A stretch of 64,000 bases of DNA. Source: Nocardiopsis sp. MG754419 (lineage in GTDB: Bacteria; Actinomycetota; Actinomycetes; Streptosporangiales; Streptosporangiaceae). The notes beneath the pieces are model-generated. The model was not told the DNA's origin. It did not search any database and saw nothing but the letters and a program-made list of their open reading frames with translations. Below, in pieces: positions 52,642-62,485 of the stretch. Position 1 is the stretch's first letter, and each line of letters starts with the position of its first letter. The stretch is taken from contig NZ_QOCZ01000020.1 of the NCBI RefSeq assembly GCF_018207095.1, positions 1-64,000 on the forward strand. The letters are read 5' to 3'. Position numbers and translations under genes: made by a program.

Positions 52642-53637
52642 CTAGCCGGCCACCGGGACCGCGGCGGGGGCGTCCTCGATGTCACCGGTCTCGCCCGCCT
52701 CGTGGGCGCGCTTGCCGACCGTGTACACGTACACGAAGAACAGGACCTCGGCGACCACACCGATACCGATGGCCACCCACGTGTTGGTGATCCAGCCGGT
52801 CACCAGACCCTCGATGAGCCCCGAGATGAACAGCACCAGCACCAGGCCCAGCGCCACACCGATGGCGGCGCGCCCCTCCTCGCCCAGGGCACGCAACCGG
52901 GTCCTGTCCCCGGGGGAGATCAGCGACCACCCGAGTTTGAGTCCCACGCCGCCGGCGACGAACACCGCCGTGAGTTCCAGGAGGCCGTGCGGGAGGATCA
53001 ACGCGAAGAACACGTCGCCGCGCCCGTAGGCGAACATCATGCCGCCGGCCATGCCCACGTTGACCGCGTTGAACAACAGCACCGCGATGGTCGGGAGGCC
53101 GAAGGCCACACCGAAGATGATCGCCTGCGCGGCCACCCACGCGTTGTTGGTCCACACCTGGGCGGCGAACGATCCCGCCGGGTTCTCGGTGTAATAGTTG
53201 GCGAAGTCGTACTCGACGTAGCGGGCGATGGACTCGGGGGTGCCGAGCGACGCGAGCACCGCGGGGTCGTTGGCGACCCACCACCCCGTGACGGTGGCGA
53301 TGGCCAGGGTGCCGGCGGTGACGCCCAGCCACCACCAACGCAGCCGGTACAGGGTCGCCGGGAACACGCGGGTGAAGAACCCGCCGAGGTCGGCCCACCC
53401 GGAGGAGTGCGCGCCCGTCACCGCCGAGCGAGCCCGCGCCACCAGGGACGAGAGCCGTCCCGAGAGCGCCGGGTCCTGCCCCGAGCTGCGCACCACCGAC
53501 AAGTGGGTGGAGACCCGTTGGTAGAGCTCGACGAGTTCGTCGATCTCCTCACCCGTGAGCGAACGGCGCCTGCGCACCAGTTCGTTCAACCGTTCCCACT
53601 CCTGGGCGTGCACAGCCGCGAACACGTCGATATCCAC
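52642..53637 (-). CDS. Stage II sporulation protein M-like (SpoIIM) membrane protein
   Basis: 331 residues from GTG 53637, read as leaderless because TAGTGT lies 7 nt before it and no ribosome site is seen. The N-terminal 110 residues are a helical cytosolic domain (FAAVHAQEWERLNELVRRRRSLT). Then about five membrane helices contain NNAWVAAQAIIFGVAFGLPT and ILPHGLLELTAVFVAGGVGL, the SpoIIM signature. SpoIIM proteins remodel wall and membrane during engulfment in Bacillus; non-endospore actinobacteria carry it beside RDD proteins with unknown role. Here it is divergent from the RDD gene. Confidence 0.88.
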   Translation of the reverse strand: MDIDVFAAVHAQEWERLNELVRRRRSLTGEEIDELVELYQRVSTHLSVVRSSGQDPALSGRLSSLVARARSAVTGAHSSGWADLGGFFTRVFPATLYRLRWWWLGVTAGTLAIATVTGWWVANDPAVLASLGTPESIARYVEYDFANYYTENPAGSFAAQVWTNNAWVAAQAIIFGVAFGLPTIAVLLFNAVNVGMAGGMMFAYGRGDVFFALILPHGLLELTAVFVAGGVGLKLGWSLISPGDRTRLRALGEEGRAAIGVALGLVLVLFISGLIEGLVTGWITNTWVAIGIGVVAEVLFFVYVYTVGKRAHEAGETGDIEDAPAAVPVAG

Positions 53638-53644
53638 GCATGGG

Positions 53645-53711
53645 ACACTACTGGATCGTGACCCGACCACCGTGCTCGGTGCGACCATGGCGGGCCCGAT
53701 CCGGGTAGTGT
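53645..53711. promoter_or_regulatory. Divergent promoters with identical -10 boxes
   Basis: TAGTGT occurs on the minus strand (53645-53650), 7 nt from the SpoIIM GTG, and on the plus strand (53706-53711), upstream of the RDD gene. Both fit the actinobacterial TAnnnT rule. The pair likely shares regulation. Confidence 0.5.
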
Positions 53712-53753
53712 CGGTGGGACGGCTCAGAACATCCGGTGAGGGAGCGTGTACAG

Positions 53754-54614
53754 GTGTCCTACCCCGGCGGCGAGACCCGCGGCGACGTCTACGGCGTGAC
53801 GCCGTTGGTCACGGGGGACGCGGTCGTGCTGGAACTACGCCCCGCGGGGTTCGCGACGCGCGCCGCCGCCCTGGCCATCGACGTCATCCTCCAGGTCGTC
53901 GCGCTGCTCGCGCTGGCCGTCGTGGTGATGTGGATCGGCGTCACCGTGGATCCCGCAGCGACCTCGGCCCTCTACCTGGGACTGTCGATCCTCATCCTGG
54001 TCGGTTACCCGACCGTGTTCGAGTCGCTCTCACGCGGGCGTTCGCTGGGCAAGATGGCCTTGGGCCTGCGGGTGGTCGGCACCGACGGTTCGCCGGAACG
54101 GTTTCGTCAGGCCCTGGCCCGCGCGCTCGCCGCGGTCGTGGAGATCTGGATGACCTCCGGCGTGGTCGCGCTGATCACCTCGATGATCAACCGTGAGGGC
54201 CGCCGCGTCGGCGACTTCGTGGCCGGGACCATGGTGGTCGAGGAGCGGGCCGGCGGACGCCGTCAGCAGGAGATCCCGATGCCGCCGCAGCTGGCCGGCT
54301 GGGCCGCCCAGGCCGAACTGTCCCGGCTCTCCCCGGAGTCCGCGGACGCCGCCCGCCAGTACGTGCTCCGCTACGGCGAGCTGGCCGAGCACACCCGGCA
54401 CGAGATGGGCACGCAGTTGGCCGACACGGTCGCCGCCCAGGTCAGCCCGCCCCCGCCGCCCGGCACCACGCCCCCGGTCTTCCTCGCCGCCGTCCTGGCC
54501 GAGCGCCGTCGCCGCAGCATGCGGACGATGACCGGCACGGACCCCGACGCGGCCCACGGGCAGCAGTCGGCCCAGCCGCACGCGGGGCCCCGGTGGCCCG
54601 AACCCCCGCGCTGA
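53754..54614 (+). CDS. RDD-domain membrane protein
   Basis: 286 residues from GTG 53754 (GAGGGAG 9 nt upstream); an upstream in-frame GTG at 53736 overlaps that site. The RDD domain (about 25-170) has FATRAAALAIDVILQ (the R and D of RDD), GYPTVFESLSRGRSLGKMALGLRVV and three membrane helices. A cytoplasmic tail of about 115 residues with QLAGWAAQAELSRLSPESADAAR follows. RDD proteins are proposed transporters or accessory proteins. Its stop is 1 bp from the convergent end of the second SAHH gene. Confidence 0.88.
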   Translation: MSYPGGETRGDVYGVTPLVTGDAVVLELRPAGFATRAAALAIDVILQVVALLALAVVVMWIGVTVDPAATSALYLGLSILILVGYPTVFESLSRGRSLGKMALGLRVVGTDGSPERFRQALARALAAVVEIWMTSGVVALITSMINREGRRVGDFVAGTMVVEERAGGRRQQEIPMPPQLAGWAAQAELSRLSPESADAARQYVLRYGELAEHTRHEMGTQLADTVAAQVSPPPPPGTTPPVFLAAVLAERRRRSMRTMTGTDPDAAHGQQSAQPHAGPRWPEPPR

Positions 54615-54615
54615 C

Positions 54616-55878
54616 TCAGGGGCGCCAGGAACTGAGGTAGGCCTCCTGTTCGGGGGTGAGGACGTCGATGCCCACCCCGAGCGCGGCCAGTTCCAGACGG
54701 GCGACCTCGTGGTCGATCTCCTCGGGGACCTCCACGACACCCGGTGCCGTGTCCTCGTGGGCGCCGGCCAGCCACGCGGTGGTCAGGGCCTGCACGGCGA
54801 AGGACATGTCCATCACCGCGGCCGGATGCCCCTCGGCGGCTCCGAGGTTGACCAGACGGCCCTCGGACAGCAGCAGGATCGCCCGACCGTCCTCGAACAC
54901 GTACTCGTCGGCCTGTTCCCGCACTCCGCGGTCGATCCGCGCCGCCAGCGACTCCAGGGCCGGCAGGTCGATCTCCAGGTCGAAGTGGCCCGAGTTGGCC
55001 AGGATCGCGCCGTCGCGCATCACCGCGAGGTGTTCGCGGCGGATCACGTCCCGGTTGCCGGTGGCGGTGACGAACACGTCGCCGACCGGGGCCGCGACCT
55101 CCATGGAGGCGACCGTGTACCCCTGCATGACGGCGTCCAGGGCCTTGACCGGGTCCACCTCGGTGACGACCACGTTCGCGCCCATGCCACGGAAGCGTTC
55201 GGCCAGGCCACTGCCGCAGTAGCCGTATCCGGCGACCACCACGGTCCGGCCGGCCAACAGGGTGTTGGTGGCCCGCAGGATCCCGTCCACGGTGGACTGC
55301 CCGGTGCCGTAGCGGTTGTCGAACATCCGCTTGGTCCGGGTGTCGTTGACCGCCACCATGGGCAGGCGCAGCTCACCGGCGGCGCTCATCCGACGCAGTC
55401 GGATCACACCGGTGGTGGTCTGCTCACAACCGCCGAGCACGCCCTCGAGCAGGTCGGGGCGGTACGTGTGCGCGGTGTTGACCAGGTCGCAGCCGTCGTC
55501 CAGGAGCAGGTGCGGTCGGGACTCCAGGACGGTGACCAGGTTGCGGTCGTAGGCGGCGGTGTCCATCCCCGCCCAGGCGTGCACGGCCACCCCGTACTCG
55601 GCGACCAGCGCCGCCGCGGTGTCGTCCTGGGTGGACAACGGGTTGGAGGCGGCCAGCCAGACCTCGGCGCCGCCGGCCCGCAGGGCGCGCAGGAGGTTGG
55701 CGGTCTCCGCCGTCACGTGCAGGCACGCCGCCACCCGGAGCCCGTCGAGGGGACGTTCGGCGGCGAAGTTCTCGCGCACGCTGCGCAGCACGGGCATGGA
55801 GCGTTCGGCCCACGCCACACGGCGGACCCCGGCCTCGGCGAGGCCGAGGTCCGCCACCTCGTGTGAGGGAGACGTCAT
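54616..55878 (-). CDS. Second, short adenosylhomocysteinase-like protein
   Basis: 420 residues from an ATG overlapping the stop of ahcY (ATGA). Residues that hold substrate in the SAHH family are kept: [19 protein letters not shown] and [15 protein letters not shown] (Lys and Asp). The NAD loop is [13 protein letters not shown]. It is about 60 residues shorter than its neighbour and lacks the C-terminal KPDHYRY that supplies Lys/Tyr contacts to NAD in the adjacent subunit; it ends SSWRP. Short forms without this insert and tail are known in archaea, where some act on S-inosylhomocysteine. That specificity is speculation here. Confidence 0.85.
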   Translation of the reverse strand: MTSPSHEVADLGLAEAGVRRVAWAERSMPVLRSVRENFAAERPLDGLRVAACLHVTAETANLLRALRAGGAEVWLAASNPLSTQDDTAAALVAEYGVAVHAWAGMDTAAYDRNLVTVLESRPHLLLDDGCDLVNTAHTYRPDLLEGVLGGCEQTTTGVIRLRRMSAAGELRLPMVAVNDTRTKRMFDNRYGTGQSTVDGILRATNTLLAGRTVVVAGYGYCGSGLAERFRGMGANVVVTEVDPVKALDAVMQGYTVASMEVAAPVGDVFVTATGNRDVIRREHLAVMRDGAILANSGHFDLEIDLPALESLAARIDRGVREQADEYVFEDGRAILLLSEGRLVNLGAAEGHPAAVMDMSFAVQALTTAWLAGAHEDTAPGVVEVPEEIDHEVARLELAALGVGIDVLTPEQEAYLSSWRP

Positions 55879-57314
55879 CAGTAGCGGTAGTGGTCCGGCT
55901 TGAACGGCCCGGCCACGTCCACGCCGATGTAGGCGGCCTGCTCCTTGGTGAGCTCGGTCAGCTTGACACCGAGCGCGTCCAGGTGGAGGCGGGCGACCTT
56001 CTCGTCGAGGATCTTCGGCAGGGTGTACACGCCCGTCGGGTACTGGTCGGTCTTGGCGAACAGCTCGATCTGCGCGATGACCTGGTTGGTGAAGCTGTTG
56101 GACATCACGAAGCTCGGGTGACCGGTGGCGTTGCCCAGGTTGAGCAGACGGCCCTCGGAGAGCACCAGGACGGACTTGCCGCTCTCCAGGGTCCACTCGT
56201 GGACCTGGGGCTTGATCTCCTTCTTGCGGATGCCGGGGATCTTCGCCAGACCGGCCATGTCGATCTCGTTGTCGAAGTGACCGACGTTGCCGACGATCGC
56301 CTGGTGCTTCATGCGGGTGATCTGGTCGGCCATGATCACGTTGAAGTTGCCGGTGGTGGTGATGAAGATGTCACCGGTCTCCAGCACGTCCTCCAGGGTG
56401 CTCACCTGGAACCCGTCCATGGCGGCCTGAAGGGCGTTGATCGGGTCGATCTCGGTGACGATGACGCGGGCGCCCTGGCCGCGCAGCGCCTCGGCCGAAC
56501 CCTTACCGACGTCGCCGTAGCCACAGACCACGGCCACCTTGCCGCCGATGAGGACGTCGGTGGCGCGCATGATGCCGTCCGGCAGCGAGTGGCGGATGCC
56601 GTACTTGTTGTCGAACTTGCTCTTGGTGACGGAGTCGTTGACGTTGATCGCCGGGAAGGACAGAACGCCGTCACGCTGCATCTCGTACAGACGCAGGACA
56701 CCGGTGGTGGTCTCCTCGGTGACGCCCTTGATGCCCTCGGCGATGGTCGTCCACTTGCCGGCGTCCTTCTTCAGGCTCTCGCCCAGGAGACCCAGGACGA
56801 CCGCGAACTCCTCGCTGTCGGCGGTGGAGGGGTCCGGGGCGACACCGGCCTTCTCGAACTCGGCGCCCTTGTGGACGAGCATGGTGGCGTCGCCGCCGTC
56901 GTCCAGGATCATGTTGGGGCCCTCGGCGCCCGGCCAGGTGAGCGCCTGCTCGGTGCACCACCAGTACTCCTCCAGGGTCTCGCCCTTCCAGGCGAAGACC
57001 GGGACACCCTTGGGGTCGTCGACGGTGCCGTCGGGGCCGACGACGACGGCCGCGGCCGCGTGGTCCTGGGTCGAGAAGATGTTGCAGCTGACCCAACGGA
57101 CCTCGGCGCCCAGGGCGACGAGGGTCTCGATGAGCACCGCGGTCTGGACGGTCATGTGCAGCGAGCCCATGATGCGGGCGCCCTGGAGGGGCTTGCTGTC
57201 CCCGTACTCGGCGCGGGTCGCCATGAGGCCGGGCATCTCGTGCTCGGCGAGACGGATCTCGTCGCGGCCGAACTCGGCCAGGGAGAGATCGGCGACCTTG
57301 AAGTCGAATGCCAT
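55878..57314 (-). CDS. ahcY: S-adenosylhomocysteine hydrolase
   Basis: 478 residues from ATG 57314 (GAGG 6 nt upstream). It splits S-adenosylhomocysteine to adenosine and homocysteine and keeps methylation going. Motifs: [39 protein letters not shown] with catalytic Lys and Asp, the NAD loop [16 protein letters not shown], and the canonical C-terminus PDHYRY. Length and insert near residue 150-190 are bacterial-type. It is translationally coupled to the shorter paralogue and divergent from a MerR regulator, across a gap containing a TAGAAT -10 box (57351-57356). Confidence 0.95.
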   Translation of the reverse strand: MAFDFKVADLSLAEFGRDEIRLAEHEMPGLMATRAEYGDSKPLQGARIMGSLHMTVQTAVLIETLVALGAEVRWVSCNIFSTQDHAAAAVVVGPDGTVDDPKGVPVFAWKGETLEEYWWCTEQALTWPGAEGPNMILDDGGDATMLVHKGAEFEKAGVAPDPSTADSEEFAVVLGLLGESLKKDAGKWTTIAEGIKGVTEETTTGVLRLYEMQRDGVLSFPAINVNDSVTKSKFDNKYGIRHSLPDGIMRATDVLIGGKVAVVCGYGDVGKGSAEALRGQGARVIVTEIDPINALQAAMDGFQVSTLEDVLETGDIFITTTGNFNVIMADQITRMKHQAIVGNVGHFDNEIDMAGLAKIPGIRKKEIKPQVHEWTLESGKSVLVLSEGRLLNLGNATGHPSFVMSNSFTNQVIAQIELFAKTDQYPTGVYTLPKILDEKVARLHLDALGVKLTELTKEQAAYIGVDVAGPFKPDHYRY

Positions 57315-57384
57315 GCGTTCCTCACTCGTCAAGTCGTGGTGGCGACCTCGATTCTAGGCCCGCCTTCCACCCCTGGTCACAAAG

Positions 57385-57437
57385 CTGACTTTGGATTGTC
57401 AGATTTGCTCCGTACACAGGTCGCTGTGGGTTACAGT
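57385..57437 (+). promoter_or_regulatory. ahcY/merR intergenic: inverted repeat and merR -10
   Basis: CTGAC (57385-57389) and GTCAG (57398-57402) form a small repeat in the 130-bp divergent gap. TACAGT (57432-57437) ends 7 nt before the merR ATG. A MerR-type repeat CACAG...CTGTG (57415-57428) lies between them. The MerR product may bind here and affect both genes. Confidence 0.45.
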
Positions 57438-57444
57438 CGCGTGC

Positions 57445-57909
57445 ATGGCCGCCCGTCACGACCTTCCCACCGAGCCCAGCGATCCCATCGATCCCGTCCC
57501 GGTGCCGATCTCGGTGGCCGCCGAACGGGTCGGCGGCACGGCCCGCATGCTCCGCTATCGGGAGGCGCTCGGGCTGCTTCCCCGTACCCAGGACCCGCCG
57601 ACCGGGCGCGGGCACCGCCATCGCCGGTTCACCGAGGAGGACCTGCGCACCATTCGCGCGGGTCTGGAGCTGGAGCGCGAGTTCGACATCCCCCCGGCCG
57701 CCCTGTCCTTCGCCCTGCGGGTCCTGGCCGAGCCCGAGGTCCTGGCACGGGTCCGCGCGCACGGCGAGCGGCTGGGACGGCTCGCCCCGGCGCCCACCCG
57801 CGCTCTGGACTTCGAGAAGGAGAAGGCGATGCGTCTGCTACACGCGCGTCGGCCTTCCACATCAGTCCCCTCAGAACCTTCTTCATCGCAGGCCCCACCG
57901 ACCACATGA
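57445..57909 (+). CDS. MerR-family transcriptional regulator
   Basis: 154 residues from ATG 57445, apparently leaderless. The N-terminal winged helix is short: ISVAAERVGGTARMLRYREALGLLP is the MerR helix-turn-helix and wing, and GHRHRRFTEEDLRTI is the second. The C-terminal part (about 75-130) is a helical effector region without Cys for metals, so a metal role is unlikely. The last 20 residues are Ser/Pro-rich. It is divergent from ahcY, and a link to S-adenosylmethionine metabolism is possible but unproven. Confidence 0.85.
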   Translation: MAARHDLPTEPSDPIDPVPVPISVAAERVGGTARMLRYREALGLLPRTQDPPTGRGHRHRRFTEEDLRTIRAGLELEREFDIPPAALSFALRVLAEPEVLARVRAHGERLGRLAPAPTRALDFEKEKAMRLLHARRPSTSVPSEPSSSQAPPTT

Positions 57910-58015
57910 CGCACTTGGATCACTTTGGTTGACCGGAGGCCACGGCCGTCACCGGACACCCAGACCAACCACCCGGCATGTTTTGGCAAAGTGCCCACGG
58001 GCTACGTCAAGACTC

Positions 58016-59143
58016 GTGGACAGCCAACTCGGCGCCCCGGTCTGGGAGTCTCTTCCGGACCGCGTGCGCGATGAACTCACGGACGTTGACCGCCTGCGGG
58101 CGATCTGGGCACAACACCGCCGGTGCCGGACCCCGGAGGACCGGTCGGCGGCCCGACGCGCCCTCACACACGAACGTGTCCGGGCGTGGGGGGATGATCC
58201 CGCGCTCGCGGAGCTGTTGCTGTTCGACGCCGACGAGACGGAGCCGCCCCTGACCGGGGACCGGATCGTCGAACTCTGCGCCCCGGCCGTACGGTCGTCC
58301 GCGGCGGAGGGCGCCCTGGGAACCCCTCCGTCACCCGAGGAGGCCGGCGCCCTCGCGGAGGCGGCGATCGTGCCCGCGCACCCGGTGGTGCGCGCCGCCC
58401 ACGTCTACGCCGCGTGCGCCCGCGGGACGGCCGACGAACACGTGCTCCCCGACACCGACGGCTCCCTGCCGCTGCTCCCCTGGATCCTGGCCTCCCACGT
58501 GCTCCAGCGCGCCGACCACCCGCCGCTGTTCCTGGACCCGCGCAGCCCCCCGCCCCGCCTGCGTTCCCGGCAGGACGAGGCCGAGCACTTCGCGGAGCTG
58601 GTCGTGCACTTCGCCCGGTCGGTCCGGGGCGCGTTGCGCGCGGAGATCGGGTGGAGTCCGGGGTCGGTTCCGGTGCCCGACGGCCCGGTGTCCCCACTGG
58701 CGGCGGTCACCCGCAGGCGCGTTCTGGACTACGTGCGTTCGCGCAGTGCCCCGGTCGCGCTCATCCTGCGCGCCCTCGACCCCGAGGCCCGCGCCACCGT
58801 CACCTCAGGGGACGGGCGCGTCACCGAGGGCACCGCCCCGCGGGCGCCGCTCACCCCCGGTGCCGCGTACTGGTGGGCGCGTCTGGAGCTGGAGGTGGGC
58901 GAGGCCTCCCTGTCCCTCCACGTGGTGGTGCAGGACGTGGGGAGCCCGCCGTCGGGGGTGCTGGCGGTGACCGCGGACGCCCGACTGATCACCCCGGACG
59001 GGGTGCAGGAGGCCCTGCGGATGTCGGACGGCGACAGCGTCACGGTGATGCCGAGCGACTGTGTCGACGACCGGTGGCCTCAGGTGCGCGACCTGGTGGA
59101 CGAGGCGGTGTCGCGCTCGATGAACGAGCTCACCCGGGTCTGA
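58016..59143 (+). CDS. Hypothetical protein, ~375 aa
   Basis: 375 residues if GTG 58016 is used; longer in-frame starts exist to 57929, and none has a strong ribosome site. The protein is soluble and rich in Arg/Ala. An N-terminal helical part (LPDRVRDELTDVDRLRAIW) is followed by a middle section with HPVVRAAHVYAACARG and EAEHFAELVVHFARSVRGAL, and the C-terminus is a beta-rich region with WWARLELEVGEASLSLHVVVQD. I do not recognise a family. Codon bias is coding-like. It faces the kinase gene tail to tail. Confidence 0.7.
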   Translation: MDSQLGAPVWESLPDRVRDELTDVDRLRAIWAQHRRCRTPEDRSAARRALTHERVRAWGDDPALAELLLFDADETEPPLTGDRIVELCAPAVRSSAAEGALGTPPSPEEAGALAEAAIVPAHPVVRAAHVYAACARGTADEHVLPDTDGSLPLLPWILASHVLQRADHPPLFLDPRSPPPRLRSRQDEAEHFAELVVHFARSVRGALRAEIGWSPGSVPVPDGPVSPLAAVTRRRVLDYVRSRSAPVALILRALDPEARATVTSGDGRVTEGTAPRAPLTPGAAYWWARLELEVGEASLSLHVVVQDVGSPPSGVLAVTADARLITPDGVQEALRMSDGDSVTVMPSDCVDDRWPQVRDLVDEAVSRSMNELTRV

Positions 59144-59168
59144 CCGTCGCGCCCCGCGTTCCGCGGGA

Positions 59169-60494
59169 TCAGCCGCTGATCGCCAGGATGAGCAGGAGCA
59201 GCAGCAGGATGACGATGGTGATGAGCACGAGCGGGATGACCCAGCCCTGCTGCAACACCGAGTCCTTCTGCTGCTGCGGGTACCGGGCGAAGGTCTGGTT
59301 GGGATTGGGCCCGCCGGTCATCCTGGGGTTCACGCCGTGCTGCTGCGGCGCGTGGGGCTGCAGACCGGGCCGCGGGTCGGACGTGCCCGGGTGCATGGCG
59401 TAGCCGCCGTGGCGCGGGTCCGAGATCATGGGGTGGCCGGGCATCCCGGGGCGCGGGTTGGACGTGCCCGGGTTCATCAGGCCGGGGTCGGGGTTGGACA
59501 CCGCGGGGTTCTGGCCCAGGCGGGGGTCGGAGACCCCCGGCGGGTAACCCATCCCGGGGTGGGGTCCGGTCGACGGGTACTGACCCTGGTGGGGCTGGAC
59601 CGGCGGCAGCGGCGTCCCATTGAGCAGACCCGTCTGGGCCACTTCCTGGCCCTTCTCGAAGGCCTCGGAGGTGTCGGCCTCGTCGGACTCGTGACCGAGC
59701 AGACGCATGAGGAGTCGCTGTGCGTTGGGGCGCTTGGAGGGGTCCTTGTCCAGGCAGGACTCGACGACGGGGCGCAGCGCCTCGTCGAGGCCGTCCAGGT
59801 CCGGCGGGGCGCTGACCACGCGGTGCACCACGGCGGGGACGGTGTCGGAGCCGAAGGGCGCCTTCCCGGTGGAGGCGAACGCGATCACGCTGCCCCACGC
59901 GAAGATGTCGCACTTGTCGGTGATCTCGCGCCCCTCGATCTGCTCCGGCGCCATGTAGGAGGGCGTGCCGACGATCGAGTTGGTCATGGTGGCGGTGCCG
60001 TCGTCGACCCGGGCGATACCGAAGTCGATGACCCGTGGCCCGTCGGGCCCCAGCAGCACGTTCCCGGGCTTGAAGTCGCGGTGGACGATGCCCGCCTTGT
60101 GGATGGCCACCAGCGCCGTCGCGGTGGACACGGCCAGGCGCTGGAGCGCGGCCCCGCGCACCGCGCGCCCCTTGGCGACGGACTCCTGGAGGTCCTTGCC
60201 GGGCACGAACTCACTGACCACGTAGGGCGGGTCGTGGTCGAGCCGGGCGTCGATGATCGCCGCGGTGCAGAAGGACGCGACCCGCTGTGCGGCCCGCACC
60301 TCCTTCTCGAACCGTTTACGCAGGTCGGTGTCCTGCGACCACTGGTCGTTGAGAACCTTGACCGCGACCTTCTCGCCCGTGGGGTCCTCCGCGAGGTAGA
60401 CGACGCCCTGACCCCCCTTGCCCAGACGCCCGGTCACGCCGTATTCACCGAACGCGGAGGGGTCGCTCGGCAGTAGCGATTCGGAACCGGGCAT
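59169..60494 (-). CDS. Tail-anchored Ser/Thr protein kinase with nonamer repeats
   Basis: 441 residues from ATG 60494. A Hanks-type kinase domain (about 15-270) has the Gly loop GRLGKGGQGVVYLA, HRDFKPGNVLL and IDFGIARV (DFG), with activation-loop Thr. Residues 319-377 hold five copies of a P-x-[VTI]-S-[DN]-P-[RD]-x-G nonamer. A single helix (about 418-437) anchors the C-terminus with only AISG outside, so there is no extracellular sensor (unlike PASTA kinases). The Ser of each repeat may be phosphorylated. Partners unknown. Confidence 0.92.
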   Translation of the reverse strand: MPGSESLLPSDPSAFGEYGVTGRLGKGGQGVVYLAEDPTGEKVAVKVLNDQWSQDTDLRKRFEKEVRAAQRVASFCTAAIIDARLDHDPPYVVSEFVPGKDLQESVAKGRAVRGAALQRLAVSTATALVAIHKAGIVHRDFKPGNVLLGPDGPRVIDFGIARVDDGTATMTNSIVGTPSYMAPEQIEGREITDKCDIFAWGSVIAFASTGKAPFGSDTVPAVVHRVVSAPPDLDGLDEALRPVVESCLDKDPSKRPNAQRLLMRLLGHESDEADTSEAFEKGQEVAQTGLLNGTPLPPVQPHQGQYPSTGPHPGMGYPPGVSDPRLGQNPAVSNPDPGLMNPGTSNPRPGMPGHPMISDPRHGGYAMHPGTSDPRPGLQPHAPQQHGVNPRMTGGPNPNQTFARYPQQQKDSVLQQGWVIPLVLITIVILLLLLLILAISG

Positions 60495-60709
60495 CGGTCT
60501 CCTCCTGGGAGGTCGTCTCGTGCGGGGCGCACAGGACCAGGGTACGGGCAGGGTACGCCGGTGCCGTCACCTTTGCCCTGAGGGGTCCGTTAGGCCGCCG
60601 ACCGACCGGCGTACCCCCTATGACTGCCGCAACCGTGAGATCGTTCCGCTTCGACCCGTACCTTTTTCGATCCCGTCACAGGCGCCCCGCGCGGAGCCCG
60701 ACCGTCGCC

Positions 60710-60886
60710 CTAGGAGACCTTGCGCGCCTCGTCGACGAGGAGCACCGGGATGCCGTCCCGGATGGGGTAGGCCAGACCGCTCTCGTCGCAGACCAACTCG
60801 TCGGTCTCGGGGTCGTGGCGCAGCGGGGCCTGGCTCTGCGGGCAGGCCAGGATCTCCAGCAGCCAGCCGTCGATCTTCGTGCTCAT
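60710..60886 (-). CDS. Trm112-family zinc protein
   Basis: 58 residues, MSTKIDGWLLEILACPQSQ at the start, then ELVCDESGLAYPIRDGIPVLL. ATG 60886 and TAG 60710. Trm112-like proteins activate methyltransferases; here the N-terminal CPxS and later Cys are the remains of a zinc knuckle. It lies 40 bp downstream of manB on the same strand, the normal actinobacterial arrangement. Confidence 0.9.
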   Translation of the reverse strand: MSTKIDGWLLEILACPQSQAPLRHDPETDELVCDESGLAYPIRDGIPVLLVDEARKVS

Positions 60887-60926
60887 GGTTCTCGTTCCTC
60901 GTGTGCTGGCCTCGTGTGAGGCTGGT

Positions 60927-62294
60927 TCAGGCGCGGACGATGGCCAGGACGTCGTCCCGCAGACGCGTCACTCCGGTGTCGTCGGCGGCCTCCACGTTGA
61001 GCCGCAGGAGCGGTTCGGTGTTGGAGGCACGCAGGTTGAACCAGGACCCGTCGGGCAGGGTGACGCTGAGGCCGTCGAGTTCGTCGACGGTGACACCGTC
61101 ACGGCCGGCGAACGCCTCGCGTACCGCCGCCATGCGCCCGGAGGCGTCCTCGACCTCGGAGTTGATCTCACCCGAGGCCGCGTAGCGGGAGTACTCCTCC
61201 GTGATCTGCGAGAGCGACCGTTGGTCCGCCCCGAGGACACGGAGGACGTGCATCGCCGCGAGCATACCCGTGTCGGCCCGCCAGAAGTCCCGGAAGTAGT
61301 AGTGGGCGGAGTGCTCACCACCGAAGACGGCCTCGGTCTCGGCCATGGTCGCCTTGATGAAGGAGTGGCCGACCCGGGTGCGCACGGGCGCGCCGCCGTT
61401 CTCGGTGACGATCTCGGGGACGGCGGCGGAGGTGATGAGGTTGTGGATGATGGTGGCGCCCGGTTCGCGCCGGAGTTCCTGGACGGCGACCAACGCGGTG
61501 ACGGCGGACGGGGGGACCGGCTCGCCCCGCTCGTCGACGACGAAGCAGCGGTCGGCGTCACCGTCGAAGGCCAGGCCGATGTCGGCACCGGTCTCGCGCA
61601 CCTTGGCCTGGAGGTCGACCAGGTTGTCGGGGTCCAGCGGGTTGGCCGGGTGGTTGGGGAAGGTGCCGTCCAGCTCGAAGTACAGGGGCACGACGTCCAG
61701 CGGGAGGCCCTGTTCGAGGACGGCGGGGACGGTGTGGCCGCCCATGCCGTTGCCGGCGTCCACCACGACCTTGAGCGGGCGGGAGCCGGACAGGTCGACC
61801 AGACCGCGCAGGTACTCGGCGTAGCCCGGCAGCAGGTCCTTCTCGGTGACGGTGCCCTTCGGGCCCTCGTGCTCGGGCACACCCGCACCGTTCAGGCTCT
61901 CCTCGGCGAGCCGACGGATGTCGTCCAGGCCGGTCTCACCGCTGATCGGCGCGGCCCCGGCGCGGCACATCTTGATGCCGTTGTACTCGGCCGGGTTGTG
62001 GCTGGCGGTGAACATGGCGCCCGGCATGTCGAGGGACCCGGAGCCGTAGTAGAGGAGGTCGGTGGAGCCGAGTCCGGCGAACACCACGTCCACGCCCTGG
62101 GAGGTGGCCCCGTCCGCGAAGGCGTGGGCGAGTTCGGGCGAGGAGGGGCGCATGTCGTGGGCGACCACGACGGAGGGCGCGTCGACCACACGGGCGAAGG
62201 CGGCGCCGACCGCCCGGGCGATGTCCACGTTGAAGGTGTCCGGAATCACACCGCGCACGTCGTATGCCTTGAAGATGCTTCCGAGGTCAGCCAC
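60927..62294 (-). CDS. manB: Phosphomannomutase/phosphoglucomutase
   Basis: 455 residues from ATG 62294. Converts mannose-6-phosphate and mannose-1-phosphate for GDP-mannose supply. It has the four alpha-PGM domains: VVAHDMRPSSP, the catalytic Ser loop FTASHNPAEYNGIKM (near residue 107), the metal loop DGDADRCFVV (near 245) and the sugar-specificity GGEHSAHYYF (near 325). The C-terminal phosphate loop is SNTEPLLRLNVEA. Neighbours are Trm112 and DUF3499, as in Streptomyces. Confidence 0.95.
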   Translation of the reverse strand: MADLGSIFKAYDVRGVIPDTFNVDIARAVGAAFARVVDAPSVVVAHDMRPSSPELAHAFADGATSQGVDVVFAGLGSTDLLYYGSGSLDMPGAMFTASHNPAEYNGIKMCRAGAAPISGETGLDDIRRLAEESLNGAGVPEHEGPKGTVTEKDLLPGYAEYLRGLVDLSGSRPLKVVVDAGNGMGGHTVPAVLEQGLPLDVVPLYFELDGTFPNHPANPLDPDNLVDLQAKVRETGADIGLAFDGDADRCFVVDERGEPVPPSAVTALVAVQELRREPGATIIHNLITSAAVPEIVTENGGAPVRTRVGHSFIKATMAETEAVFGGEHSAHYYFRDFWRADTGMLAAMHVLRVLGADQRSLSQITEEYSRYAASGEINSEVEDASGRMAAVREAFAGRDGVTVDELDGLSVTLPDGSWFNLRASNTEPLLRLNVEAADDTGVTRLRDDVLAIVRA

Positions 62295-62485
62295 GTCTGC
62301 TCCGGCCAGGTCGGTTCTGCCACGAGTTCGGTCCCGCGCCCGGACTCCGGGCGCCCGTCAAAACTAGCAAGGGACCGGGCGAGAACCCCATGGGCACCGC
62401 CAGAAGTATCGTGCCGCGAACGTCACGCCCGGCCCACGGTGTGCCCGGGCCGGAACCGGCCACCGCCCCGCACCGGAGCGCGCGG

